NCBI GenBank assembly: GCA_964633715.1
Contig: CAZWHQ010000067.1
Span: forward strand, 1-14,019
DNA from: JAUWVG01 sp964633715
GTDB taxonomy: Bacteria > Acidobacteriota > Aminicenantia > Aminicenantales > Aminicenantaceae
DNA: 14,019 nt
Reading direction: 5' to 3'
Shown: positions 6,892 to 13,972 of the stretch, piece by piece
Numbering within the stretch: position 1 is the first letter of the stretch
Layout: each line of letters opens with the position of its first letter
Program-made: the position numbers and the translations under genes
Notes under the pieces: generated by a model
What the model was told of the DNA's origin: nothing
Database searches by the model: none
What the model saw: only the letters and a program-made list of their open reading frames with translations

Positions 6892-7665
6892 TTAGCGAAA
6901 GAATGGGGAGACCTTGTGGGTTTTTTTTGAATAGACTTTCTCCCGCGGCAAGGAGCCGTCTTTTTTCCTGTATCCTTGTGCTGTTGTATCACGGATGTGG
7001 GACAGCTGGATCTTAACCATATCATCGAGAACATCCAACAAATTTTTGTGCCTTCCGTTCAGGAATTCTAAGCCTTTTTTTTCAAATTCAGTCAGCAGAT
7101 AATAAATGGCCTCGATCGTAGACAGGCAGAGAATGTTCGGCTGTTGTTTGATCAAAAAGAGGGAGGGCACTTCTGGCATAATTGAAATCCGTGGCAGAGT
7201 ATGGAGGTTCTGGCTCATCTTCATCATTTTTTTTGCCGCTTTCCATGTTCCGTCGATCACAAACACGAGGGGGATTTTTCCATTTTTAGACAGCTGTCCC
7301 GGATCATATTCTGAGATGTCTATTGATGTTTTTCCCGGGTAAAGAATGAAGGGATTGTACCTTTCATCGGCAAGAAGAGCCTGGATATTGGGTTGTGTCG
7401 AAAAATCAAGGCCTGTGAAAATCTCAGAATTAATAAGGGCCAAATGAGCTAGACGTCCCGTGCCGTTTCGGATTTTTTTAGCTTCCTGAGGATGCATTAA
7501 AAGAACAAATCGTGTCCGGGTTTGAAAGGCCTGGATAGAGGCACATAAGCAGTGGGAAAGGGGGCGGAAACATTTCAGGCAGTATTCTCGGAAAAGCCTT
7601 GGATTTTCCCGCTTACGTTTTTGGAGAAGATATGTCTCTTTATCCAATTCCTTCAGGTGCATCAT
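6892..7665 (-). CDS. DTW-domain protein, probable tRNA-uridine aminocarboxypropyltransferase
   Basis: DTW-domain enzymes (TapT/TuaA family) move the 3-amino-3-carboxypropyl group of S-adenosylmethionine to a uridine in tRNA, giving acp3U. Diagnostic pieces are the N-terminal Cys cluster C-x2-C-x6-C-x-C (Cys29, 32, 39, 41), MHPQE (57-61), NGTGRL (67-72), the signature DGTW (138-141) and STIEA (182-186). From ATG 7665 the protein has 257 residues, with a basic C-terminal tail of about 35 residues after the core. The start is uncertain: an in-frame TTG at 7692 would add nine residues, ATG 7662 is also possible, and none has a visible Shine-Dalgarno sequence. The gene is convergent with the M49 gene and divergent from ssrA, whose -35 box begins 75 bases from this start. 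The target tRNA and position cannot be read from sequence. Confidence 0.87.
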   Translation of the reverse strand: MMHLKELDKETYLLQKRKRENPRLFREYCLKCFRPLSHCLCASIQAFQTRTRFVLLMHPQEAKKIRNGTGRLAHLALINSEIFTGLDFSTQPNIQALLADERYNPFILYPGKTSIDISEYDPGQLSKNGKIPLVFVIDGTWKAAKKMMKMSQNLHTLPRISIMPEVPSLFLIKQQPNILCLSTIEAIYYLLTEFEKKGLEFLNGRHKNLLDVLDDMVKIQLSHIRDTTAQGYRKKDGSLPREKVYSKKTHKVSPFFR

Positions 7666-7739
7666 TTTTTCATAACATGTTTTTTTAGTCAACTATCTGA
7701 ACGAATTCACTGTCTTCACTGGATTATTCCGAATCGAAA

Positions 7740-7768
7740 TTGACACTCTTTCCTGTCTCCCATATAAT
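7740..7768 (+). promoter_or_regulatory. full-consensus sigma70 promoter of ssrA
   Basis: TTGACA (7740-7745), a 17-base spacer and TATAAT (7763-7768) match the housekeeping consensus exactly. Initiation is expected about 7 bases further on, leaving only a very short leader before the mature tmRNA 5' end at 7783. A strong constitutive promoter fits an abundant stable RNA. Confidence 0.9.
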
Positions 7769-7782
7769 AAGTATTTAGGGAT

Positions 7783-8129
7783 GGGGGCGAAATGGTTTCG
7801 ACGGAGGTAATGATTCAGAGGTTGCATGTCGAGGGCCCACCCACCTCGTTAAAAAGGTGGACCAATGTAATTGCAGAACAACTGCCAATTGCTGCCTAAA
7901 ATTTAGGTATGCCGTTTCTCCTGTGCTCTCCTGCGGTGCTTGAGAGGCGACGACAAGCAGGATAGCGAGCCGGGTTTGTCTTGAGCCCGGGGAGCGAAAT
8001 AATATCAAGGCTGGTTTTACGGCATCTTTCTTCTTCAGTAGCTGTAAGACGAGATAAATGAAGAAGATAAACATGTAGAGACCTCTCGTTGAATATCTTC
8101 GGACGCGGGTTCGACTCCCGCCGCCTCCA
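7783..8129 (+). ncRNA. ssrA: tmRNA (one-piece)
   Basis: tmRNA rescues stalled ribosomes by acting as an Ala-tRNA and then as a message for a degradation tag. The 5' end GGGGGCG (7783-7789) pairs with CGCCTCC (8122-8128) as a seven-base acceptor stem with one G-U. The conserved GGTTTCGACGG is at 7794-7804. The T arm is GCGGG-TTCGACT-CCCGC (8105-8121). The discriminator is A8129, and the genome continues AAT rather than CCA, so CCA must be added after transcription. Internal hairpins are visible at 7841-7860 (CCACCT/AGGTGG, upstream of the tag) and 7970-7990 (CCGGG/CCCGG). The length of about 347 bases is usual. The molecule is not permuted. I see no terminator between it and the amidase gene, which starts 24 bases later, so read-through into that operon is possible. 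Confidence 0.96.
7873..7899 (+). other. tmRNA proteolysis-tag reading frame, AEQLPIAA-stop
   Basis: Codons GCA GAA CAA CTG CCA ATT GCT GCC TAA follow the hairpin at 7841-7860. GCA is the usual class of resume codon and is preceded by TGTAATT, similar to the conserved bases before resume codons. The tag would be eight residues ending in Ala-Ala, as ClpXP-type tags do. It is short and has Pro-Ile where Ala-Leu or similar is common. Resumption one to three codons earlier would add residues of N-V-I. Confidence 0.75.
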
Positions 8130-8153
8130 AATTTTGATAGAGAAGAGATAAAA

Positions 8154-8945
8154 GTGAACCATAATAAAAAAACAAATTTATTTGTTCTTTCTCTCCTTTT
8201 GTTCCTTGTCCTTTCTCTGGGTCTTGTAGGAACACATTCTGCAGCCTATCAGGGTATCACTACGATTGTCATCGATCCAGGACATGGGGGGATAGAAAGT
8301 GGGGCCAAAGGCAAGTTCGGGGCTGCAGAGAAGGATATCACACTGGCCATCAGTCTTAAGCTGAAGACCATCATTGAGCGGAACTTTGCTTTCCGTGTGG
8401 TTTTGACCAGAGATAGGGATATTGATAAATCTCTTGAGGATAGAGCCGCCGTCGCCAACAATAATAAAGCCTTTCTGTTCATTTCTATCCATGCCAACGG
8501 TTCTTACCGGAAGAACGCGCGCGGTTCTGAAACTTATTTTTTAAGCCTCAACGCTACCGATGAGGAAGCGCGCCGCCTGGCCTATCTGGAAAACAATGAA
8601 CCCGATTTGGAGGCGGGCATTGCTAGTGAAAATGAGGATGACATCAAAATGATTCTCTGGAACATGGCCCAAACCGCCTATCTCAAACAGAGCAGCCAGC
8701 TGGCCGAATCCATACAGGTTCAGCTCAATTCTCTGCTCAAAACAAGGAATCGGGGCGTCAAACAGGCGCCCTTCAAAGTCTTGACGGGAGTGGCCTGCCC
8801 TGCTGTTTTGGTGGAAGTGGCCTTTATTTCTAATCCTATTGAAGAAGAACAATTAGGAACCGAAGTTTTCCAAAACAATGTTGCCCTTGCCATATACAAT
8901 GGTTTAAATAACTTCATCAAACAGTATCCGGGCATCAAAAAGTAA
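8154..8945 (+). CDS. N-acetylmuramoyl-L-alanine amidase (Amidase_3)
   Basis: The enzyme cuts the bond between N-acetylmuramic acid and L-alanine in peptidoglycan and acts in the periplasm. A hydrophobic signal peptide or anchor spans about residues 8-31. The catalytic domain (about 36-258) carries zinc ligands His44 (DPGHGG), Glu59 (AAEKD) and His113 (SIHAN), and catalytic Glu221 in VEVAFISNP. The segment around 145-170 between the second and third core motifs is the place where AmiA/B/C-type enzymes carry a regulatory helix, so it may be kept inactive until a partner binds (inference). At 263 residues it is a bare catalytic unit with no AMIN, SPOR or LysM domain. Translation appears to start at GTG 8154 with a weak AGAAGAGA upstream. 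It is the first protein gene of a unit with the GerMN and Der genes, 24 bases after ssrA. Confidence 0.94.
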   Translation: MNHNKKTNLFVLSLLLFLVLSLGLVGTHSAAYQGITTIVIDPGHGGIESGAKGKFGAAEKDITLAISLKLKTIIERNFAFRVVLTRDRDIDKSLEDRAAVANNNKAFLFISIHANGSYRKNARGSETYFLSLNATDEEARRLAYLENNEPDLEAGIASENEDDIKMILWNMAQTAYLKQSSQLAESIQVQLNSLLKTRNRGVKQAPFKVLTGVACPAVLVEVAFISNPIEEEQLGTEVFQNNVALAIYNGLNNFIKQYPGIKK

Positions 8946-8947
8946 TC

Positions 8948-9523
8948 ATGGACACAAAAAAATACGTTACACTTGGGATTTTTTTTGTGGCCTTTGTTAT
9001 TTTGATCGTGATGTTATTTACAGGCGGGATCGAGAAAAAGAAAAAACTGCCTTTGCCTTCTATTCCCGAAGCGGAGACATCATTGGAAGTGACTCCTGAG
9101 CCAAAAATAATCACTCTTTTTTTTCTGTCTGAACAAGACGGCCTTCTTCACGGTGAGGAAAGGGAGATTCTTTCTAATTCTTCTCTTATCTTTGAGATCA
9201 AACAGTCTATCGAGGAACTATTATTGGGATCAAATAATGGGTACATTTCTCCTTTTCCTTCCGAATCAAGATTGAGGGATGTATTTATGACAGATGAAGG
9301 AATTGTCTACGTCGATTTTTCCCGAGAGATTCAGGATGAGCATCTGTCAGGAACTACGGCAGAAATTTCAACTGTCTATTCTGTTGTCAATTCACTGGCA
9401 TTTAACTTTGAATCGATTAAAAAGGTTTTTATCCTGGTGGACGGGAACGAGAAGGAAACTCTTAAGGGGCATGTCGATATCAGCCGGCCGCTTGTTCCGA
9501 ATTATGGTTTGATTTCGGAATAG
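8948..9523 (+). CDS. GerMN-domain membrane-anchored protein
   Basis: This 191-residue protein has an N-terminal membrane helix (about 6-25), a Lys/Pro-rich spacer and one GerMN domain (about 54-180). Typical features are 'ITLFFLSEQDG', 'IKQSIEELLLG', 'EGIVYVDFSREI' and 'EISTVYSVVNSLAFNF' followed by 'KKVFILVDG'. GerMN takes its name from the Bacillus spore protein GerM but is also found in many non-spore-formers as an envelope domain of unknown detail, often near cell-wall amidases. The start ATG is 2 bases after the amidase stop with no good Shine-Dalgarno, so translation is probably coupled. The pairing suggests it helps or localises the amidase; this is inference. Confidence 0.88.
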   Translation: MDTKKYVTLGIFFVAFVILIVMLFTGGIEKKKKLPLPSIPEAETSLEVTPEPKIITLFFLSEQDGLLHGEEREILSNSSLIFEIKQSIEELLLGSNNGYISPFPSESRLRDVFMTDEGIVYVDFSREIQDEHLSGTTAEISTVYSVVNSLAFNFESIKKVFILVDGNEKETLKGHVDISRPLVPNYGLISE

Positions 9524-9529
9524 AATCCC

Positions 9530-10849
9530 TTGAAAAAACTCACAAAGGTCGCCATCTTGGGATTCCCCAATGTGGGAAAGTCCACGTTGTTTAACCGCCT
9601 TTTAAAAAAGAAAAAATCTCTTGTTCATTCGCTGCCCGGGATGACCCGCGACATGGTTTCCGATGTCTGTCAAATCGAAGGAAAGTCTTTTACCCTGATT
9701 GATACCGGAGGTTTTTTCGATTCTCAGGAGGATATTTTCTCCTCCAAAGTGAGGGAGAAAGCCTGGGATGCAGCTCGAGATGCGGATGCCGTACTTTTTG
9801 TCTTGGATGGGAAAAGGGCGATGCTTCCTGCCGAAGAGGAGCTGTTTTTTTCTATCAACAAATTGAATAAACCTATTCTTGTGGTGGTGAATAAAATCGA
9901 CTCACCCCCTGAGGAAGAGAAGGTTGGAGAGTTTTTTAGATTGGGACAGGACAGGTTATTCTGTGTGTCGGCTGAACACAAGAGAAACATTGAAATATTG
10001 GAATCGGGCATTTCAGAGATTCTACCGTCTGCAAATGAAGTGCATGTCGAAAAGGACGTCGGGCTTCTGAAAATAGCGATTGTAGGACGGATCAATGTCG
10101 GAAAATCATCACTCGTCAACAGGCTGAGTGGTCAGAACAAACAAATCGTCAGCGAGATTCCAGGCACCACCCGGGACAGTACGGACTCTCTTATTCAGAG
10201 GAACAAAAAGACGTTTATTCTTGTGGATACGGCCGGCATCCGCAAGTTGAGCAGGACGCGCGATAAACGGGAAAAGGCGAGTGTGATCAAGGCCAAAAAG
10301 GATATCACACGAGCAGATGTCATTTGTTTCGTTCTAGATGCCCAGGAATTTCCAACAAGACAGGACACGGCCATTGCCCATCTTGCGCGTGATTCAGGTA
10401 AACCTTTAATCATTGCCCTGAATAAATGGGATCTCACCCCCAAAGATTCCAATTCCACTAAACTGTTCAAAGAAATATTGTTCAGGAAACTGGAATTTAT
10501 TTCCTATGCTCCCGTCGTATTTATTTCTGCTCTTTCAGGACAGAGGACGGTCAAAATCCTCGATCTGGCCGATTTGGTCTATGCCGCTGCCACCAAAAAA
10601 ATCTCCACATCAAAATTGAATGAATTTTTGACATGGATCCATGTCCACCACCCGCCGATTTCAAAAAAAGGAGGGAAATTCAAGATTAAATACATGACGC
10701 AGAAAAAAGTGTGCCCTCCGGGTTTTCTCCTTTTTACACATTCAAAGTCGTCCTTTTCTTCTTCCTACGAGAAACACTTCATCAATCTTCTGCGGGACAG
10801 GTTTGAATTGCACGGCACGCCGATATGGTTATCCTTCCGCCGCAATTAG
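9530..10849 (+). CDS. der: ribosome biogenesis GTPase Der (EngA)
   Basis: Der is a tandem GTPase needed for assembly of the 50S ribosomal subunit. The first G domain has GFPNVGKS (11-18), DTGG (58-61) and NKID (121-124). The second has GRINVGKS (186-193), PGTTRD (211-216), DTAG (233-236), NKWD (298-301) and SAL (333-335). A C-terminal KH-like domain follows (about 355-439, with 'PPISKKGGKFKIKYMTQ'). The length of 439 residues is normal. The start is TTG 9530, 6 bases after the GerMN gene stop, with a weak GGAA at about 9515-9518. TTG is accepted because the first G1 motif begins only 11 residues later and no closer ATG exists. An essential translation gene in an operon with envelope genes is probably a positional association, though Der level would follow amidase expression. 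Confidence 0.97.
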   Translation: MKKLTKVAILGFPNVGKSTLFNRLLKKKKSLVHSLPGMTRDMVSDVCQIEGKSFTLIDTGGFFDSQEDIFSSKVREKAWDAARDADAVLFVLDGKRAMLPAEEELFFSINKLNKPILVVVNKIDSPPEEEKVGEFFRLGQDRLFCVSAEHKRNIEILESGISEILPSANEVHVEKDVGLLKIAIVGRINVGKSSLVNRLSGQNKQIVSEIPGTTRDSTDSLIQRNKKTFILVDTAGIRKLSRTRDKREKASVIKAKKDITRADVICFVLDAQEFPTRQDTAIAHLARDSGKPLIIALNKWDLTPKDSNSTKLFKEILFRKLEFISYAPVVFISALSGQRTVKILDLADLVYAAATKKISTSKLNEFLTWIHVHHPPISKKGGKFKIKYMTQKKVCPPGFLLFTHSKSSFSSSYEKHFINLLRDRFELHGTPIWLSFRRN

Positions 10850-10907
10850 TCTCCTGAAATATCCATGCGGATGTCTTTATTCGTTTAAAAATCCTTTTCC
10901 TTCAAGA

Positions 10908-10990
10908 AGTCGGATGGACATCGTCATCTCTGTCTCCATCCGCATTCGTATGTGATGGAGGCAGAATGCCCGTGAGGGTTCCGTCCGACT
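10908..10990. repeat. long two-stem imperfect palindrome between convergent genes
   Basis: The outer arms AGTCGGATGGA (10908-10918) and TCCGTCCGACT (10980-10990) pair over 11 bases with one wobble. The inner arms CTGTCTCCATC (10930-10940) and GATGGAGGCAG (10954-10964) pair over 11 bases with one wobble. An 11 x 15-base internal loop separates the stems and the apical loop has 13 bases. It could be an intrinsic structure ending both convergent genes, a dispersed repeat copy or a small structured RNA. There is no strong T-tract, so a simple terminator is not certain. Its sequence is unlike the palindrome at 6797-6867. Confidence 0.6.
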
Positions 10991-11046
10991 CTAAGATAGA
11001 TGGATAAATAGAAGTAGATCTTCGACAATTTTTATGAATTCAGAAT

Positions 11047-11949
11047 TTAGATTTTTTTTAGGGTAATATCCCCATCATCGGTCTTGATGGAAATGAGATA
11101 TCCTCCATCCTTGATCTTTCCGGAGAGATTTTTTTTGGATGTGATTTTTTTAAAAATAATAGGCAGCTGGCTGTCGATGCGCCCATCATCTGTATCGATG
11201 TGAAAATCGGCTGAGAAGTCTTCTGTGAAATAGATATCGACATCTCCATCGTCAGTTTTTATCTGCCAGTTTTGGTCCATGGATGAACCTTCCAGGTTTT
11301 TTACGCTTATATCCCCGTCATCAGACTCGAGATCGAGGGCCGAAAAATTTCCAGAAAGAAGAATATCTCCGTCATCTGAGTCGAGATAGACTTGTCCTGA
11401 AAAGTCTTCAAGGATAATCCTTCCGTCATCTGTATCCCCCTCAATGGATCCTTGTGTGTCTGCAACACGAATGGTGCCATCATCGGCTTTGAGGGTGAGC
11501 TTTCCGTCTATGCCCTCGACCGTGATGTCGCCGTCGTCCAGGCGGCAGTCCAGGTTTGTTTTAGCGGGAATCTTAATTTCAGAAGTGACTTTAACCCGGC
11601 CGCTATCTGAGATGAAAAAGAATCCTCTGATTCTGGGGTATCTAACTCTGACACGGATGGTGTTGTTGTGTTGAGAAACATCAACTTTTGTTTCTTCTAA
11701 CAGTCTCTCGGTCTTTCGACCATTCACGGATTTAATTTCTTTGCGGATGAGAATATGAACTTCATTTCTGTTCCAAGTTGAAAAAGACACATCTCCATCG
11801 TTGTCAAGAAATTCAAAATCCACAGAGTTTGTTCCATCTATTTGAAAAGTTTTATCGATTGTTTCTTCCCTTGAAGCTCCAGGTGAGGGGAGTGTGACCA
11901 AGAAAAGACAGATGATTATTAGACAGATCTGTATTTTTTTTATCTTCAT
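11047..11949 (-). CDS. exported DUF4097-like beta-repeat protein with DDG motifs
   Basis: A 300-residue protein with a signal peptide (about 1-26, core ICLIIICLFLVTL, ending PGAS). After a beta-rich N-terminal part (to about 130), the sequence is a tandem array in which each strand pair carries the turn D-D-G-[DTR]-[IV]. The DDG starts fall at residues 138, 156, 174, 192 and 210, exactly 18 apart, then at 233, 254 and 291, with degenerate copies at 50 (NDG) and 281 (KDG). This matches the putative-adhesin / DUF4097 family, which is predicted to form a right-handed beta-helix-like solenoid. The unusually acidic turns could bind calcium; this is inference. ATG 11949 has GGAGG about 6 bases upstream on the minus strand. 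Function is unknown. It is divergent from the TPR lipoprotein gene and convergent with der. Confidence 0.85.
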   Translation of the reverse strand: MKIKKIQICLIIICLFLVTLPSPGASREETIDKTFQIDGTNSVDFEFLDNDGDVSFSTWNRNEVHILIRKEIKSVNGRKTERLLEETKVDVSQHNNTIRVRVRYPRIRGFFFISDSGRVKVTSEIKIPAKTNLDCRLDDGDITVEGIDGKLTLKADDGTIRVADTQGSIEGDTDDGRIILEDFSGQVYLDSDDGDILLSGNFSALDLESDDGDISVKNLEGSSMDQNWQIKTDDGDVDIYFTEDFSADFHIDTDDGRIDSQLPIIFKKITSKKNLSGKIKDGGYLISIKTDDGDITLKKI

Positions 11950-11998
11950 CGGTTTCCTCCAATATACTTACGTTTTTCCTTGCTTAAAAGTTCCCTCT

Positions 11999-12004
11999 AT
12001 TATA
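11999..12004 (-). promoter_or_regulatory. putative -10 box for the DUF4097-like gene
   Basis: On the minus strand TATAAT occupies 12004 to 11999, 50 bases from the ATG at 11949. The -35 region at normal spacing (about 12022-12027) is a poor match, so an activator may be needed. A small dyad GGAC-TTTT-GTCC (12011-12022) lies in the spacer and could be an operator, but it is short. Confidence 0.4.
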
Positions 12005-12062
12005 AACAAAGGACTTTTGTCCATCGTATCAAATATTGTAACTATCGGCGATTCTTTTTGCC

Positions 12063-12091
12063 TTGACTTTAAAATGTGATTTATATATAAA
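12063..12091 (+). promoter_or_regulatory. sigma70-type promoter of the TPR lipoprotein gene
   Basis: TTGACT (12063-12068), 17 bases, then TATAAA (12086-12091): each box differs from consensus by one base and spacing is optimal. Transcription would start near 12098, giving a leader of about 50 bases before ATG 12147. This rules out the longer reading frame that opens with a TTG inside the -35 box. Confidence 0.68.
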
Positions 12092-12146
12092 ATGTGTTTC
12101 TATGTATAATTCCGCAAAAAATGAATTGAGAATAAAGGAGGATGTG

Positions 12147-13160
12147 ATGTTTCGAAAAGCAATAAATACCTCACTGCTAATTCTGCTTGTTCTGGCCGTT
12201 GTGTTTTCTACCGTAAGCTGCGAGAAGCTTAAACTCAGCAACTTAAAAGCCAATCACCATTTTACAATCGCCAATAGCCATTTTACTGATGGCAAATACC
12301 GCCTGGCTATTGAAGAATATGAAATGGCGCTAAGTTTTAATCCGGATCTTATGGAAGCTTACAGGTTTTTGGGTGAGAGTTATAAAAATCTCTACAAACC
12401 GGGCCTGGAGAATGAGAAAAACAAAGAGATTGAAAGGAATGCCTTGGAAGCCCTCAATCAAGCCTATGAAATCGATCCCACCAACAAAGGCATCATCCAC
12501 TCTCTGGGAGATATGTATGACAAGATGCGCAATTTTGAAGAAGCGGAGAAGCTGTATCTAAAAATCCTTGAAATGGAACCGACCAATATGAGTAATTACT
12601 ATGTTGTGGCCGAATTCTATAAAAGATACGCAGGCAGTGTTGAAGAAGGAGAAGAAGGTGACGATGGAGTGAAAACACCTTTCCAGAAAGCAGAAGAAAT
12701 GTATTTAAGACGAATCGAAACCGATCCATCTAATCCTCAGGGATATGCCTATATCGCGCAGTTTTATGAAAACATCTCGCCTGAACCTGAGTTTGATAAG
12801 GGTGTTTTTTATCACAAAAAAAGAATCGAACTGGATCCTGAGGACAAAGAAGCCTGGTTAGCCGTAGGTGTCAACCGCTGGTCCAAGGCCTACCGTATCC
12901 AGGCAAAATTGACTAAACAGCAGAGAATTAATCTAGCCAATGAGGCTGAAGCCGCGTTGAAGAAAGCCAACGAACTGGATGATCGTTATCCGGAGCCCTA
13001 TTCCTGGCTCAGTGTTCTCTACAAAAGTGTGTTTGCCAAGCTGTATCCGGAGAGAGCCAAAAGATATGAAGACGACGCCGATATTTATGCACAGAGATTC
13101 CAAACATTGAAAAAGAGCGAAGCTCAGAAGAAAAAACTCGAAAAAGAGCTGGTTAAGTAG
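12147..13160 (+). CDS. TPR-repeat lipoprotein
   Basis: A 337-residue protein with a signal peptide ending at Cys25 (STVSC), a probable lipidation site, although the -3 residue Thr is not typical. The rest is helical with TPR units. Clear ones are at about 36-69 (FTDGKYRLAIEEYEMALSFN), 101-147 (EALNQAYEIDP then NFEEAEKLYLKILEMEP) and about 180-232 (AEEMYLRRIETDP, then FYHKKRIELDP); a further pair lies toward 270-300. An acidic insert (EEGEEGDDG, about 166-174) interrupts the array. The tail is Lys/Glu-rich and probably coiled coil. ATG 12147 is chosen because AGGAGG (12137-12142) precedes it. TPR lipoproteins usually scaffold envelope complexes; no specific partner is evident. The rhomboid gene follows after 75 bases on the same strand and may be co-transcribed. 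Confidence 0.9.
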   Translation: MFRKAINTSLLILLVLAVVFSTVSCEKLKLSNLKANHHFTIANSHFTDGKYRLAIEEYEMALSFNPDLMEAYRFLGESYKNLYKPGLENEKNKEIERNALEALNQAYEIDPTNKGIIHSLGDMYDKMRNFEEAEKLYLKILEMEPTNMSNYYVVAEFYKRYAGSVEEGEEGDDGVKTPFQKAEEMYLRRIETDPSNPQGYAYIAQFYENISPEPEFDKGVFYHKKRIELDPEDKEAWLAVGVNRWSKAYRIQAKLTKQQRINLANEAEAALKKANELDDRYPEPYSWLSVLYKSVFAKLYPERAKRYEDDADIYAQRFQTLKKSEAQKKKLEKELVK

Positions 13161-13235
13161 AGCCGATAAACGTTCCTGTTTTTTTTGAGAACTCATGGTG
13201 TCCCTATAGTTTTTTCTTTTTGTCTTTATCTTTAA

Positions 13236-13940
13236 ATGTTTATTCCTTTAAAAGACGAAAATCCGACATCACGTTTTCCGATTGTTACAGTTCTCTTTAT
13301 AACTCTTAATGTCGTCGTTTTTTTCCTTCAGCTTGTTTCTCCTGAAGGTCTGCAGTTTTATGTTTACAAAATGGGAACGATCCCCTATGAGATCACTCAT
13401 TTTAAATCTATCACTTTACAGGTCGTTCAAACTGCAGAGCAGATTCCCCGATTGAATCCTGTTTTGACACTGATCGTGTCTATGTTTATGCACGGTGGAT
13501 TTCTTCATCTGCTGTTCAACATGCTCTATCTGTGGATTTTTGGAAACAATATCGAAGATTTTTTAGGGCCATTCCGTTTCATTCTTTTTTATCTTTTTAC
13601 GGGGGTGGGAGCGAGCCTCGCACATATTATTTTTAACGCAAATTCAGAGGTCCCAATGATCGGAGCCAGCGGTGCGATTGCAGGAGTGCTGGGGGCATAT
13701 CTGATCCTTTATCCCCGAGCCCGCGTGATGACTTTTATGTTCTTGTTCTTTTTTATAAGAATTGTTCCAATCCCTGCTTCCTTTGTTCTCGGATTTTGGT
13801 TTTTTATGCAGTTGCTGAATGTCTTTGGAGCAGGCCAGGCCGGCGGAGTAGCCTGGTTTGCCCACATCGGAGGTTTTCTGATTGGGATGGGCCTGATCAA
13901 ACTCATCACTAAAAAACGCCCCAAAGTCTGGATCCATTGA
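13236..13940 (+). CDS. rhomboid-family intramembrane serine protease
   Basis: Rhomboids cut transmembrane segments of other proteins inside the lipid bilayer. This 234-residue protein begins MFIPLKDENPT, a start typical of one bacterial rhomboid group, and has about six membrane helices. Family landmarks are HGGFLHLLFN (86-95, His91 and Asn95 likely in the oxyanion region), GASGA (143-147, nucleophile Ser145) and AHIGG (209-213, catalytic His210), so the Ser-His dyad is intact. There is no obvious Shine-Dalgarno sequence before ATG 13236, but the conserved N terminus supports this start. No convincing promoter is visible in the 75-base gap behind the TPR lipoprotein gene, so it may rely on read-through. 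Substrate is unknown. Confidence 0.95.
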   Translation: MFIPLKDENPTSRFPIVTVLFITLNVVVFFLQLVSPEGLQFYVYKMGTIPYEITHFKSITLQVVQTAEQIPRLNPVLTLIVSMFMHGGFLHLLFNMLYLWIFGNNIEDFLGPFRFILFYLFTGVGASLAHIIFNANSEVPMIGASGAIAGVLGAYLILYPRARVMTFMFLFFFIRIVPIPASFVLGFWFFMQLLNVFGAGQAGGVAWFAHIGGFLIGMGLIKLITKKRPKVWIH

Positions 13941-13972
13941 CCGACTCAAATAGCTTGAGAACGGCGTGTCAA

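Noticed and set aside
7841..7860. Strong hairpin CCACCT/AGGTGG considered as a terminator or separate regulatory element
   Set aside because: It is internal to tmRNA, in the position of the helix/pseudoknot just before the tag frame.
7896..8235. Minus-strand and overlapping frames across ssrA, one reading SNPRPKIFNERSL-like
   Set aside because: They are the reverse of the tmRNA 3' end, a well-known source of spurious protein annotations.
13185..13210. Possible promoter TTGAGA ... TATAGT before the rhomboid gene
   Set aside because: The spacer is only 14 bases, too short for a normal sigma70 promoter.
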